NCBI RefSeq assembly: GCF_039973015.1
Contig: NZ_JBDWLT010000002.1
Location: 124,001 to 188,000 of the forward strand
Length of the DNA: 64,000 nt
Direction of reading: 5' to 3'
DNA from: Parvibaculum sp039973015
GTDB taxonomy: Bacteria; Pseudomonadota; Alphaproteobacteria; Parvibaculales; Parvibaculaceae
The notes under the pieces were generated by a model. It made no database searches. It had not been told where the DNA came from and was given only the letters and a program-made list of their open reading frames with translations. Both the position numbers and the translations under genes were made by a program. Shown in pieces: positions 16,360-23,893 of this stretch. The number at the start of each line of letters is the position of its first letter. Position 1 is the stretch's first letter.

Positions 16360-17643
16360 ATGCATTTTTCCAGCCTGATTTCCAGCCGCCGCAGCGCGCA
16401 TTTCTCGGTGCGTACCATTACGCTGCTGGCGTTGAGCCTGACGGGCTGTGCCGCGGCCGCCAATGCGCCATCGGGAGAGCCGCGTGTGCCGCTTGCCTCG
16501 CCGGTTGTCGAAAACGCGGCCTTTGCCGACTGGCTGACTGCGTTCCGGGCAGATGCCATAAGGGCGGGCGTCAGTGGCCAGACCTTCGACCGCTCGCTCG
16601 CGGGTATGAAGATCGACCGCAAGGTGATCGAGGCGAACGAGGCGCAGCCGGAATTCTCGAAACCCGTCTGGGAATATCTCGAAGGCGCGTTGTCGGATAC
16701 CCGCGTTGCCAAGGGCCGCGCGCTTCTCGCCGAGAACAAGGCGCTGCTCGACAGGATCGAGGCGCGCTACGGCGTCGACCGTCATGTGCTGGTCGCGATC
16801 TGGGGGCTCGAATCCAATTTCGGTTCGTTTCAGGGCAATATGAGCGTGGTCCGTTCGCTCGCCACCCTCGGTTTCGAAGGGCGGCGCACCGAATATGGCC
16901 GCACACAGCTCATTGCCGCGCTCCAGATTATCCAGCATGGCGACATCGCGCCGGAGGGTATGACGGGGTCGTGGGCGGGCGCGATGGGGCAGACGCAGTT
17001 CATCCCCACGACCTATAATGCGCATGCCGTCGATTTCGATGGCGATGGCCGCCGCGACATCTGGAACTCCCATGCGGATGCACTCGCCTCCGCCGCGCAT
17101 TATCTCGACCAGTCGGGCTGGAAAACGGGTGCCGTCTGGGGCCATGAGGTGAAGCTGCCAAAGAATTTCGATTATTCGCAGGCCGACATGTCGGTCCGCA
17201 AGCCGGTCTCGGAATGGGTGAAGGCAGGCGTGGCCCGCATGGACGGACGCTCTTTCCCGGGCGGTGAAATGGGGAACGATGCCTCCCTCTTCCTGCCGTC
17301 GGGCCATCGGGGGCCGGCCTTCATCGTCATGAAGAATTTCCGCACCGTGCTCGCCTATAACGCTTCCACTTCCTATTCGCTGGCGGTGAACCTGCTTGCT
17401 GACCGTTTCAAGGGCCGGGGCGAGATCGAGGCAAGCTGGCCGCGCGGCGACCGTCCGCTCGGGCGGCATGAGCGCCATGAATTGCAGCAGCTTCTCACGG
17501 ACAAGGGCCACGACACCGGCGGTGTGGACGGCATCATCGGCTACAATACGCGCAAGGCGGTGCGCGCCTATCAGATGAGTATCGGTCTTCCCGCGGATGG
17601 TTATCCGACACATGAGCTGCTTCAGCGCCTGCGCGGGAACTAG
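16360..17643 (+). CDS. MltB-type lytic murein transglycosylase, lipoprotein
   Basis: A 427-residue lipoprotein. The signal sequence ends in the lipobox LTGC (27-30), so Cys30 would be acylated and the protein held in a membrane facing the periplasm. The SLT_2 domain spans about 50-345 with the catalytic Glu in WGLESNFGSFQGN near residue 151 and the family segment GAMGQTQFIPTTY near 210. A peptidoglycan-binding domain type 1 occupies 365-425 (VDGIIGYNTRKAVRAYQ). It cleaves the glycan strand of murein to 1,6-anhydro products during wall turnover. It stands alone, 80 bases after the GH42 gene. Confidence 0.93.
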   Translation: MHFSSLISSRRSAHFSVRTITLLALSLTGCAAAANAPSGEPRVPLASPVVENAAFADWLTAFRADAIRAGVSGQTFDRSLAGMKIDRKVIEANEAQPEFSKPVWEYLEGALSDTRVAKGRALLAENKALLDRIEARYGVDRHVLVAIWGLESNFGSFQGNMSVVRSLATLGFEGRRTEYGRTQLIAALQIIQHGDIAPEGMTGSWAGAMGQTQFIPTTYNAHAVDFDGDGRRDIWNSHADALASAAHYLDQSGWKTGAVWGHEVKLPKNFDYSQADMSVRKPVSEWVKAGVARMDGRSFPGGEMGNDASLFLPSGHRGPAFIVMKNFRTVLAYNASTSYSLAVNLLADRFKGRGEIEASWPRGDRPLGRHERHELQQLLTDKGHDTGGVDGIIGYNTRKAVRAYQMSIGLPADGYPTHELLQRLRGN

Positions 17644-17760
17644 ACAGCCCTCCCGCGCGTTGCCTCTTTTGGCAGCGTTCTTTCCTTCCAGCGCTCAGAA
17701 AACCATCAGTGTTCCATGAATTTTCCTGTGGAACCCGCGCAAATCAGGGGCGAGCGGGCA

Positions 17761-17776
17761 TGGCATCGCTTTTGCT
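17761..17776 (+). promoter_or_regulatory. Sigma-54-like promoter before the Anbu operon
   Basis: TGGCATCGCTTTTGCT carries the GG of the -24 element and the GC of the -12 element exactly ten bases apart, as sigma-54 needs, and agrees with TGGCAC-N5-TTGCW at all but one core base. Transcription would start near 17788, about 40 bases before the ATP-grasp gene. No sigma-70 type promoter is clearer in the gap. An NtrC-type enhancer site was not recognised by eye. Confidence 0.55.
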
Positions 17777-17827
17777 CTCCTTGTAGGCTCAGAAGGCGCA
17801 ACAATCGCCACAACGGCAGGAGATTCG

Positions 17828-19246
17828 ATGGCGCAGGCCATCTTCGACGAAATGGGCGGACCCGGTAGCGAGGTGCGCCAGGCATATCTCAAGCTGCAAT
17901 CATGGCTGGAAGAAACGCCGCTCGACATCCTCACGCTCCGGCGTGAAGAAGCCGAGACTTTCTTCCGCCGTATCGGGATTACCTTTGCCGTTTATGGCGA
18001 GGGTGGTGACCCGGAACGCATCATTCCCTTCGATATCATCCCCCGCATCATCGAAGCGGCGGAATGGCGCTTCGTTTCGGAGGGTCTTGTCCAGCGGGTA
18101 AGGGCGCTCAACGCTTTCATCGCGGATATATACGGCGCGCAGGAAATCCTGCGGGCGGGCGTCATCCCGCGCGATCAGGTGTTGCTCAACGAAACCTATC
18201 GCTACCAGATGCAGGGCGTTTCGGTGCCCGAGAACGTCTATACGCATATCGCGGGCATCGACATGGTGCGTGTCGGCGCGGACGAGTTCTATGTTCTCGA
18301 AGATAATTGCCGCACACCGTCCGGCGTTTCCTACATGCTGGAGAACCGCGAACTCACCATGCGGCTCTTCCCCGATCTCTTCTCGCGCTACAATGTTGCG
18401 CCCGTCGATCATTATTGCGACGAGCTGATGCGCACGCTCACTTCTGTTGCCCCGCGCAATTGTCAGGGCGAGCCGACGGTCGCGGTGCTCACACCCGGCA
18501 TCCATAACAGCGCTTACTACGAACATTCCTTTCTCGCCGACCAGATGGGCGTCGAGCTTGTAGAAGGCCCCGACCTCTATGTGATGGACGACATCGTCTA
18601 TATGCGCACGACGCAGGGTCCGAAGCGCGTCGATGTCATCTATCGCCGGGTCGATGACGATTTCCTCGACCCGCTGACCTTCCGGCCGGACTCGATCCTC
18701 GGCGTTGCCGGGCTCATGAATGCCTATCGCGCGGGAAACCTGAACCTTACAAATGCGGTGGGGGCGGGCATCGCCGATGACAAGGCGATCTACACTTATG
18801 TGCCGAAGATGATCGAATTCTATCTCGGCGAGCAGCCGATCCTGAAAAACGTGCCGACCTGGCGGTGCAGCGAGAAGGACGATGCGGCTTACGTGATCGA
18901 ACATATGGCAGAGCTTGTCGTGAAGGAGGTTCACGGCTCGGGCGGCTATGGCATGCTTGTCGGTCCAAAGGCGACGAAGCAAGAGGTCGAGGACTTCGCC
19001 GCACGGGTGAAGGCGGCGCCGGAAAAATATATCGCGCAGCCAACCCTTGCGCTGTCCACATGTCCAACCTTCGTCAATGAGGGTGTCGCGCCGCGTCATG
19101 TGGACCTGCGGCCGTTCATTCTTTCGGGCAAGAAAATCAAGGTTGTTCCGGGCGGGCTCACGCGCGTTGCCATGCGCGAAGGGTCGCTGGTCGTCAATTC
19201 GAGCCAGGGTGGCGGCACGAAGGACACCTGGGTGTTGAAGGACTGA
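17828..19246 (+). CDS. Circularly permuted ATP-grasp type 2 protein (Anbu operon)
   Basis: A 472-residue protein of the circularly permuted ATP-grasp family (DUF404/DUF407). Family segments seen include QMQGVSVPENVYTHIAGID near 130, EDNCRTPSGVSYMLENR near 160, and VVKEVHGSGGYGML near 365, where the ATP-binding Lys lies. The ATP-grasp fold suggests ATP-dependent ligation of a carboxylate to an amine, perhaps forming a peptide bond or modifying another peptide, but no substrate is known. It is the first gene of an operon with alpha-E, transglutaminase and Anbu peptidase genes, a recurrent neighbourhood. The ATG at 17828 follows AGGAG by six bases, and a sigma-54-like promoter lies upstream. Confidence 0.9.
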   Translation: MAQAIFDEMGGPGSEVRQAYLKLQSWLEETPLDILTLRREEAETFFRRIGITFAVYGEGGDPERIIPFDIIPRIIEAAEWRFVSEGLVQRVRALNAFIADIYGAQEILRAGVIPRDQVLLNETYRYQMQGVSVPENVYTHIAGIDMVRVGADEFYVLEDNCRTPSGVSYMLENRELTMRLFPDLFSRYNVAPVDHYCDELMRTLTSVAPRNCQGEPTVAVLTPGIHNSAYYEHSFLADQMGVELVEGPDLYVMDDIVYMRTTQGPKRVDVIYRRVDDDFLDPLTFRPDSILGVAGLMNAYRAGNLNLTNAVGAGIADDKAIYTYVPKMIEFYLGEQPILKNVPTWRCSEKDDAAYVIEHMAELVVKEVHGSGGYGMLVGPKATKQEVEDFAARVKAAPEKYIAQPTLALSTCPTFVNEGVAPRHVDLRPFILSGKKIKVVPGGLTRVAMREGSLVVNSSQGGGTKDTWVLKD

Positions 19247-19252
19247 TCGCCC

Positions 19253-20200
19253 ATGATGCTCGCGCGCACAGCCGACAATCTTTACTGGATCGCCCGCTAT
19301 ATGGAGCGCGCGGAGAACCTTGCGCGTACCCTGCGAGTGACGGACCGTCTTTCGCTCATGCCCTCAAGCACCGATACGGAGGGCAATGAATGGCACTCCA
19401 CGGTCATCGTGTCGGGCTCGGAAGAAGGCTTCTACGAAAAATATGACGAGGCGACACCGGAGAACGTCATCTCCTATCTCGCCTTCGATCCCGAGAACCC
19501 GTCCAGCATCCGCAGCTGCATCGAGACGGCGCGGCGCAATGCGCGCGCCGTGCGTACCGCGCTCACCACCGAACAGTGGGAATGCCTCAACTCGGCCTGG
19601 CTCGAACTGCCGCGCTGGAACGAGACGCGCGTGCGCGGCAGCGGGCTCCACCGCTTTCTCGACTGGGTGAAGGATTGCTCGCTCCTCTTCACGGGCGGCA
19701 CGGTCGCGACCATGCTCCGCCGCGACAGCTATTATTTCACGCGGCTCGGCACCTTCATCGAGCGTAGCGACAATACGGCGCGCATCATGGATGTGAAGTA
19801 TCACGTCCTGCTGCCCGAACATGCCGAGGTCGGCGGCGGCATCGACTATTATCAATGGGCTTCGATCCTGCGCGCGGTGTCCGGCTATCGCAGCTACAAC
19901 GCGGTCTACCGCGAGGGCCTCAAGCCCTGGCTCATCGCCGAGTTCATCATCATGCGCGAGGAGATGCCGCGTTCGCTCATCAGCTGTGCCGCCGAGATCA
20001 AGGATTGTCTCGACAGGCTCGGCGAGGAGTATGGCCAGCGGCACGAATGTCACCGGATCGCCGGGCAGATACATTCGAGGCTTCGCTTCGGCAAGGTCGA
20101 GGATGTCTTTCGGCAGGGCCTGCACGAATTCCTGAGCGAGCATATCGAGACGAACGACCGGCTCGGTCTTGAAATCAGCCGCAGCTATCTTTTGGGGTAG
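19253..20200 (+). CDS. Alpha-E domain protein (DUF403)
   Basis: A 315-residue all-helical protein of the alpha-E family (DUF403). It starts with the typical LARTADNLYWIARYMERAE, and Arg-rich helices recur along its length. Alpha-E proteins accompany circularly permuted ATP-grasp proteins and are thought to bind or present the substrate of that ligase. The start is seven bases after the stop of the ATP-grasp gene, so the two are probably translated together. No catalytic residues are evident. Confidence 0.9.
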   Translation: MMLARTADNLYWIARYMERAENLARTLRVTDRLSLMPSSTDTEGNEWHSTVIVSGSEEGFYEKYDEATPENVISYLAFDPENPSSIRSCIETARRNARAVRTALTTEQWECLNSAWLELPRWNETRVRGSGLHRFLDWVKDCSLLFTGGTVATMLRRDSYYFTRLGTFIERSDNTARIMDVKYHVLLPEHAEVGGGIDYYQWASILRAVSGYRSYNAVYREGLKPWLIAEFIIMREEMPRSLISCAAEIKDCLDRLGEEYGQRHECHRIAGQIHSRLRFGKVEDVFRQGLHEFLSEHIETNDRLGLEISRSYLLG

Positions 20201-20208
20201 TATGCGGC

Positions 20209-21027
20209 ATGCTTATCCAGATTCGCCAGGAAACGACTTACCGCTATGCGGCGTCGGCCAATTACTCGATGCAGATTCTGCGGGCCCAGCCGCAGGACAG
20301 CGCCACGCAGCAGGTGCTGTCCTGGCGGCTCTCCGTGCATCCCTATTCGACGGTAACGACTGGCCGGGACGCTTATGAGAACATTCTCCAGACACTCTAT
20401 ATCGACCGCCCGCATGGCGATATCACACTGACCATCGAAGGCGAGGTCGAGACAAGGGACAGAGGCGGGGTCGTGAGCGGCACCTCCGAGCCCTTTCCGC
20501 CGGCTTTCTTTCTCCGCCAGACCGACCTCACGACGCCGGACGGGGCGATCCGGGCTCTCGCCGCCGGAGCGAAGGCCCGGTCCGATGGCGCGCCGCTCGA
20601 TTTTGCCCACCGGCTGATGGATGCCGTCCGCAATGCGGTCGACTACCGGATCGGGGAGACCCATGCCGCGACCACGGCGGCGGAGGCGCTCTCCCACAGC
20701 TATGGCGTTTGTCAGGATCATACCCATGTCTTCTGCGCGGCGGCGCGCGCCGGGGGGCTGCCCGCGCGCTATGTCAGCGGCTATCTCTGGGACGATGTGG
20801 ACACCGAATATGAGGCTAGCCACGCATGGGCCGAAGCTTATATTGAGGGGCTTGGCTGGGTTGGATTCGATGTTGCCAACCGGGTCTGCCCGACGGATGC
20901 CCATGTCCGCGTCGCCTGCGGCCTCGACTATCTGGAAGCCGCGCCCGTTCGCGGGCTCCGGCGCGGCGGCGGCGAAGAGACGATGGAGGTCCGGCTCAGG
21001 GTCGATGCGGGTGCTGCCCAGCAATAG
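20209..21027 (+). CDS. Transglutaminase-like cysteine protease
   Basis: A 272-residue protein with a bacterial transglutaminase N-terminal beta domain (1-90) followed by the papain-like transglutaminase core. The catalytic Cys is in YGVCQDHTH near residue 165, the His in SHAWAEAYIEG near 205, and the Asp in GFDVANRV. In bacteria this class acts mostly as a protease or amidase rather than a protein cross-linker. It lies eight bases after the alpha-E gene. Within the Anbu operon it may cleave peptides produced or tagged by the ATP-grasp/alpha-E pair, but this is inference. Confidence 0.9.
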   Translation: MLIQIRQETTYRYAASANYSMQILRAQPQDSATQQVLSWRLSVHPYSTVTTGRDAYENILQTLYIDRPHGDITLTIEGEVETRDRGGVVSGTSEPFPPAFFLRQTDLTTPDGAIRALAAGAKARSDGAPLDFAHRLMDAVRNAVDYRIGETHAATTAAEALSHSYGVCQDHTHVFCAAARAGGLPARYVSGYLWDDVDTEYEASHAWAEAYIEGLGWVGFDVANRVCPTDAHVRVACGLDYLEAAPVRGLRRGGGEETMEVRLRVDAGAAQQ

Positions 21028-21111
21028 GCTTTTGTCTGCATGCAGGTTGTCTGCAAGCGGGGCGATTTGAGTTGAGACCGGGTCATGCCCCGGCGATGTC
21101 TGGAGACGAGA

Positions 21112-21855
21112 ATGACCTATTGCGTCGCGCTTCGGCTTGAGGGCGGCCTGGTGATGCTGGCCGATACGAGAACCAATGCCGGTGTCGACAATATTTCGAC
21201 CTTCCGCAAGCTCAGTGTCATCGAGCATCCGGGCGACCGCGTGATCGGTCTCATGACGGCGGGCAATCTTGCCGTCAGTCAGGCCGCGATCAACATGGCA
21301 ACGGAGCAGGGGGTGCGCGTGCGCGGTTCCGACGAGCTGGAAACGCTGCACACCGTACCCACGATGGTGCGCGCCGCTCAGCTCATGGGCGAGGCGGTGC
21401 GTGAGGTCTATCGTAACGACGGGCCCTCGCTCGAAGCGCAGTCGGGAGAGTTCAGCGTCTCCATCCTGATGGGCGGGCAGGTCGGCAATGGCGAGCTTCG
21501 TCTCTTCCAGATTTATTCGGCCGGCAACTATATCGAGGCGACGGAAGACACGCCCTATCTCCAGATTGGCGAGCACAAATATGGCAAGCCCATCATCGAC
21601 CGCGCGCTCAGCTACGATACGCCGCTGGCGGATGGATTGAAGCTCGCGCTCATCTCGATGGATTCGACCATGCGCTCGAACCTTTCCGTCGGGATGCCCA
21701 TCGACCTCATGGTCTATCGCCGAAATGCGTTGAAAACCGCCCTGCAGCGGCGGATCAAGGACGAGGACGAATATTTCAAGGGGCTTCGCAGCGCCTGGTC
21801 CGATGCGCTCACGCAGGCATACCGCACCATTCCGGGCCCCGGCTGGGAATTTTGA
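21112..21855 (+). CDS. Anbu (ancestral beta subunit) proteasome-like peptidase
   Basis: A 247-residue Ntn-hydrolase related to proteasome beta subunits and HslV. It starts with MTYCVALRLEGGLVMLADTR, and removal of Met would expose the Thr nucleophile at position 2 directly, without a propeptide. NAGVDNIST, VIGLMTAGNLAVSQ and the C-terminal FKGLRSAWSDAL are typical of Anbu. The ATG at 21112 has GGAGA six bases upstream and aligns with the conserved N-terminus; a start nine codons earlier would bury the Thr. Anbu assemblies are reported as open helical or lock-washer rings. The gene follows the transglutaminase by 84 bases and closes the operon. Confidence 0.92.
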   Translation: MTYCVALRLEGGLVMLADTRTNAGVDNISTFRKLSVIEHPGDRVIGLMTAGNLAVSQAAINMATEQGVRVRGSDELETLHTVPTMVRAAQLMGEAVREVYRNDGPSLEAQSGEFSVSILMGGQVGNGELRLFQIYSAGNYIEATEDTPYLQIGEHKYGKPIIDRALSYDTPLADGLKLALISMDSTMRSNLSVGMPIDLMVYRRNALKTALQRRIKDEDEYFKGLRSAWSDALTQAYRTIPGPGWEF

Positions 21856-21895
21856 ACGCCGAGTAATCCCCGCCTTTGAAAGACTGCTTCAGACT

Positions 21896-21916
21896 GTCCG
21901 GTGAATTCATCCGGAC
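21896..21916 (+). promoter_or_regulatory. Hairpin directly before a ribosome binding site
   Basis: GTCCGG and CCGGAC form a perfect six-base-pair stem around a nine-base loop, ending one base before the AAGGAG ribosome site of the next gene. It has no T tract, so it is a poor terminator; it may separate the Anbu operon message from the phage-tail-like cassette or influence its translation. Confidence 0.3.
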
Positions 21917-21929
21917 AAGGAGCAGCTTC

Positions 21930-23174
21930 ATGTCTCACATCGTACGTATGACCGGCTTTCCACCGGGCGGGGCGCCCTCATGGGCGCTTGCCGAGCCGCC
22001 AAGCTGGCAAGGTTTCGGCCCTCATTCTGCCACGGGTGGTCTTCCCGCAGACCCGACCGGCTGGTCCGCGGATTTTTCCGCCGGGCTCTACCGGCGCAGC
22101 GGGCTCCCGCTCACGGCGAACGAGGCCTGTGCCACACTCAGGAACAGCGTTGCTCTCGGCGTCGAAGCCGGTGGCGCATTGCGGCAGTTTGCCGTCAATG
22201 AAATGCCGGTCCTTGCCGGTCTGGGGCTTGATGTATGGGGCCAGTGTCTCAACAAATGCGAGATTTACAATGCGGCGCCTGCAGACATCAGCGGTTTGGT
22301 GAAGTCGGGTGCCGCGACCTCCACGCTCAGCGTTGTGGACGATAGCGCCGAAATCCTGGCGGCCGGATTGAGCGGCGTTTGCAGCGGGCAGGTTTACAAG
22401 CTCGATAACAGTCTGGGTGCAACGAACGCGCGAGCGAATGCGAATAAGGGCATTGCGGGCAACACCAACCCTCACAATCTGAGCGTTTACTGGCGTGGCA
22501 CCGGCATGGCCGGGCTGGATTTCTCCGAAACAGCCGATCAGGTTCTTCCGGCAACATATGAACGCTATGACGTGAACAGGACGCCGGCCAGTGCCGCCAA
22601 CTACTGGCGCATTCATGCGGCGCCCGGTGCCGTCGTCTATTTCATACTGTGCCAGTTAGAGGAACGCTCCCTTGTTTCGCCGCCCATCGTTACCGCAGGC
22701 GCGGCAGCGGCCCGTCTGGCAACCGATGTCACGATCCGCGATTTCGGCGCTCTCGCTGCTGCCCGCGGATTACAGGACGGGTTTGGTGGATCGATCAGGG
22801 TCAACCTTACGCAGCTTTCCGGTTCCGCTGTCCGGGGGCTGGCTGCGTTTGGCGCGGATGCGAATAATTGCCTCAAGCTTCAGATCGGAACCGACGGCAA
22901 GGTTCGCATGATCTTGCGGAAGGCGGGCGCGGATGTGCTGACACTTGCGACTGCCGATGGCTTTGCGGCTCCGGGGCCCAAGGTCATCGATTTCAACGCC
23001 GTGCCCGGCACGGGGTTCTCGCTTTCTGCGACGGGGCTGATGCCGCCCGCCAGCATCATGTCGAGCGAAGCGCTGCCCGGCATAGATGGTGCAGCGCCGA
23101 GCGTTGGCAGCCTTTTCGGCGCGCTGCATCTCAATGGAATTCTTGAAGCGATCGGTTTGAGGAGTGCCGTATGA
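21930..23174 (+). CDS. Phage tail-like / LamG-like hypothetical protein
   Basis: A 414-residue protein that I do not recognise as a named family. The segment near residues 235-265 (VYFILCQLEERSLVSP and the following VTAGAAAARLATDV) follows a pattern common at the edge of jelly-roll domains in phage tail and tail-fibre proteins, where a QLE motif leads into an R-A-D segment. The rest is rich in Ala, Gly, Ser and Thr and looks like repeated beta structure. There are two Cys-containing segments but no signal peptide. The ATG at 21930 has AAGGAG seven bases upstream. Its stop overlaps the next start (ATGA). No capsid, terminase or integrase genes are near, so it may be a prophage remnant or a domesticated adhesin. 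Confidence 0.6.
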   Translation: MSHIVRMTGFPPGGAPSWALAEPPSWQGFGPHSATGGLPADPTGWSADFSAGLYRRSGLPLTANEACATLRNSVALGVEAGGALRQFAVNEMPVLAGLGLDVWGQCLNKCEIYNAAPADISGLVKSGAATSTLSVVDDSAEILAAGLSGVCSGQVYKLDNSLGATNARANANKGIAGNTNPHNLSVYWRGTGMAGLDFSETADQVLPATYERYDVNRTPASAANYWRIHAAPGAVVYFILCQLEERSLVSPPIVTAGAAAARLATDVTIRDFGALAAARGLQDGFGGSIRVNLTQLSGSAVRGLAAFGADANNCLKLQIGTDGKVRMILRKAGADVLTLATADGFAAPGPKVIDFNAVPGTGFSLSATGLMPPASIMSSEALPGIDGAAPSVGSLFGALHLNGILEAIGLRSAV

Positions 23175-23464
23175 GTGCCCTTTTTTCATACCGTCTTCGG
23201 GCGGAGAGCAACGCAGCCCTTCTTGCGCTGCTGGAGGCCGCGCAAGAAGGCAAGGCGAGAGCGTTCGTTACCTCTGGCGAGACAGGCGATCCTGTCATCG
23301 ATGGCGCGCGTATCGTTTATCCATGGGCCGAAACGGAAGCGGGCACCGCTCATCTCGACGAGGAGACGGGCGAAGTGGTGACGCCGCAAATCCCGACGGG
23401 CGACTGGCTCTGCGAGGTCTTGCTGACCGAGCCGGATGCCGAACTTGGCGCCATTGCTGTCTAG
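23171..23464 (+). CDS. Small hypothetical protein coupled to tail-like gene
   Basis: A 97-residue acidic protein with no recognised domain. It starts within the stop codon of the preceding gene (ATGA), so it is translated with it and may be its chaperone or partner, as happens with phage tail-fibre accessory proteins. Its last bases, CTAG, are shared with the stop codon of the convergent gene on the other strand. No membrane segment or signal peptide is seen. Confidence 0.6.
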   Translation: MSALFSYRLRAESNAALLALLEAAQEGKARAFVTSGETGDPVIDGARIVYPWAETEAGTAHLDEETGEVVTPQIPTGDWLCEVLLTEPDAELGAIAV

Positions 23465-23829
23465 GCCGCCGCACTCGTAAATGTCGCGAGGTCGAAATAG
23501 TCGCGCCAGACCTTGATCCTGCCTGCTTCCATCTCGAAGACGCCGCAGCAGGGCAGCGCCACCGGCTTGCCGCCGACCGTCATGCGATCCACGCGTTCGG
23601 CGAAGACGAGATTTCCCGCAGAGGCGATGTTGAGGAGTTCCCACTTCACGTCCGACCAGCCATTGACGAAGCCGCCGATGAAGCCGGTCAGCGCCTCGCG
23701 GCCCTTTACGGGGTCGAGCATCATGTTGTGATAGATGCCGTCCTCCGCGAAGAAGCCGACGATCTCGGCCACGTCGAGACGCGGCCATGCGTCGATGAAG
23801 TCGCGGACAGTCTGTTCGTTGTCGCTCAT
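23461..23829 (-). CDS. Limonene-1,2-epoxide hydrolase-like NTF2-fold protein
   Basis: A 122-residue protein of the NTF2-like superfamily, closest by motif to limonene-1,2-epoxide hydrolase. In that enzyme an Asp-Arg-Asp triad activates water; here the Arg-x-Asp pair is seen in FAERVDRM and the third Asp in VWRDYFDLATF near residue 112. VAEIVGFFAEDGIYHNM is the typical front helix and strand. The substrate could be a terpene, fatty or sterol epoxide, which would suit the oxidative enzymes downstream. The gene is convergent with the tail-like cassette and stands 64 bases upstream of the end of the FadB-like gene. Confidence 0.78.
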   Translation of the reverse strand: MSDNEQTVRDFIDAWPRLDVAEIVGFFAEDGIYHNMMLDPVKGREALTGFIGGFVNGWSDVKWELLNIASAGNLVFAERVDRMTVGGKPVALPCCGVFEMEAGRIKVWRDYFDLATFTSAAA

Positions 23830-23850
23830 GTCTCGTCTCCCCGAATAAGG

Positions 23851-23876
23851 AGGGCGGCGCCTTCCGGTGCCGCCCT
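23851..23876 (-). terminator. Intrinsic terminator after FadB-like gene
   Basis: An eleven-base stem with one G-T pair (AGGGCGGCGCC against GGTGCCGCCCT) encloses a four-base TTCC loop in the 64-base gap after the FadB-like stop. On the minus strand it is followed by TCCTTATT, a modest T-rich tract. Confidence 0.6.
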
Positions 23877-23893
23877 TGCTTTCGTTTCCAGCG

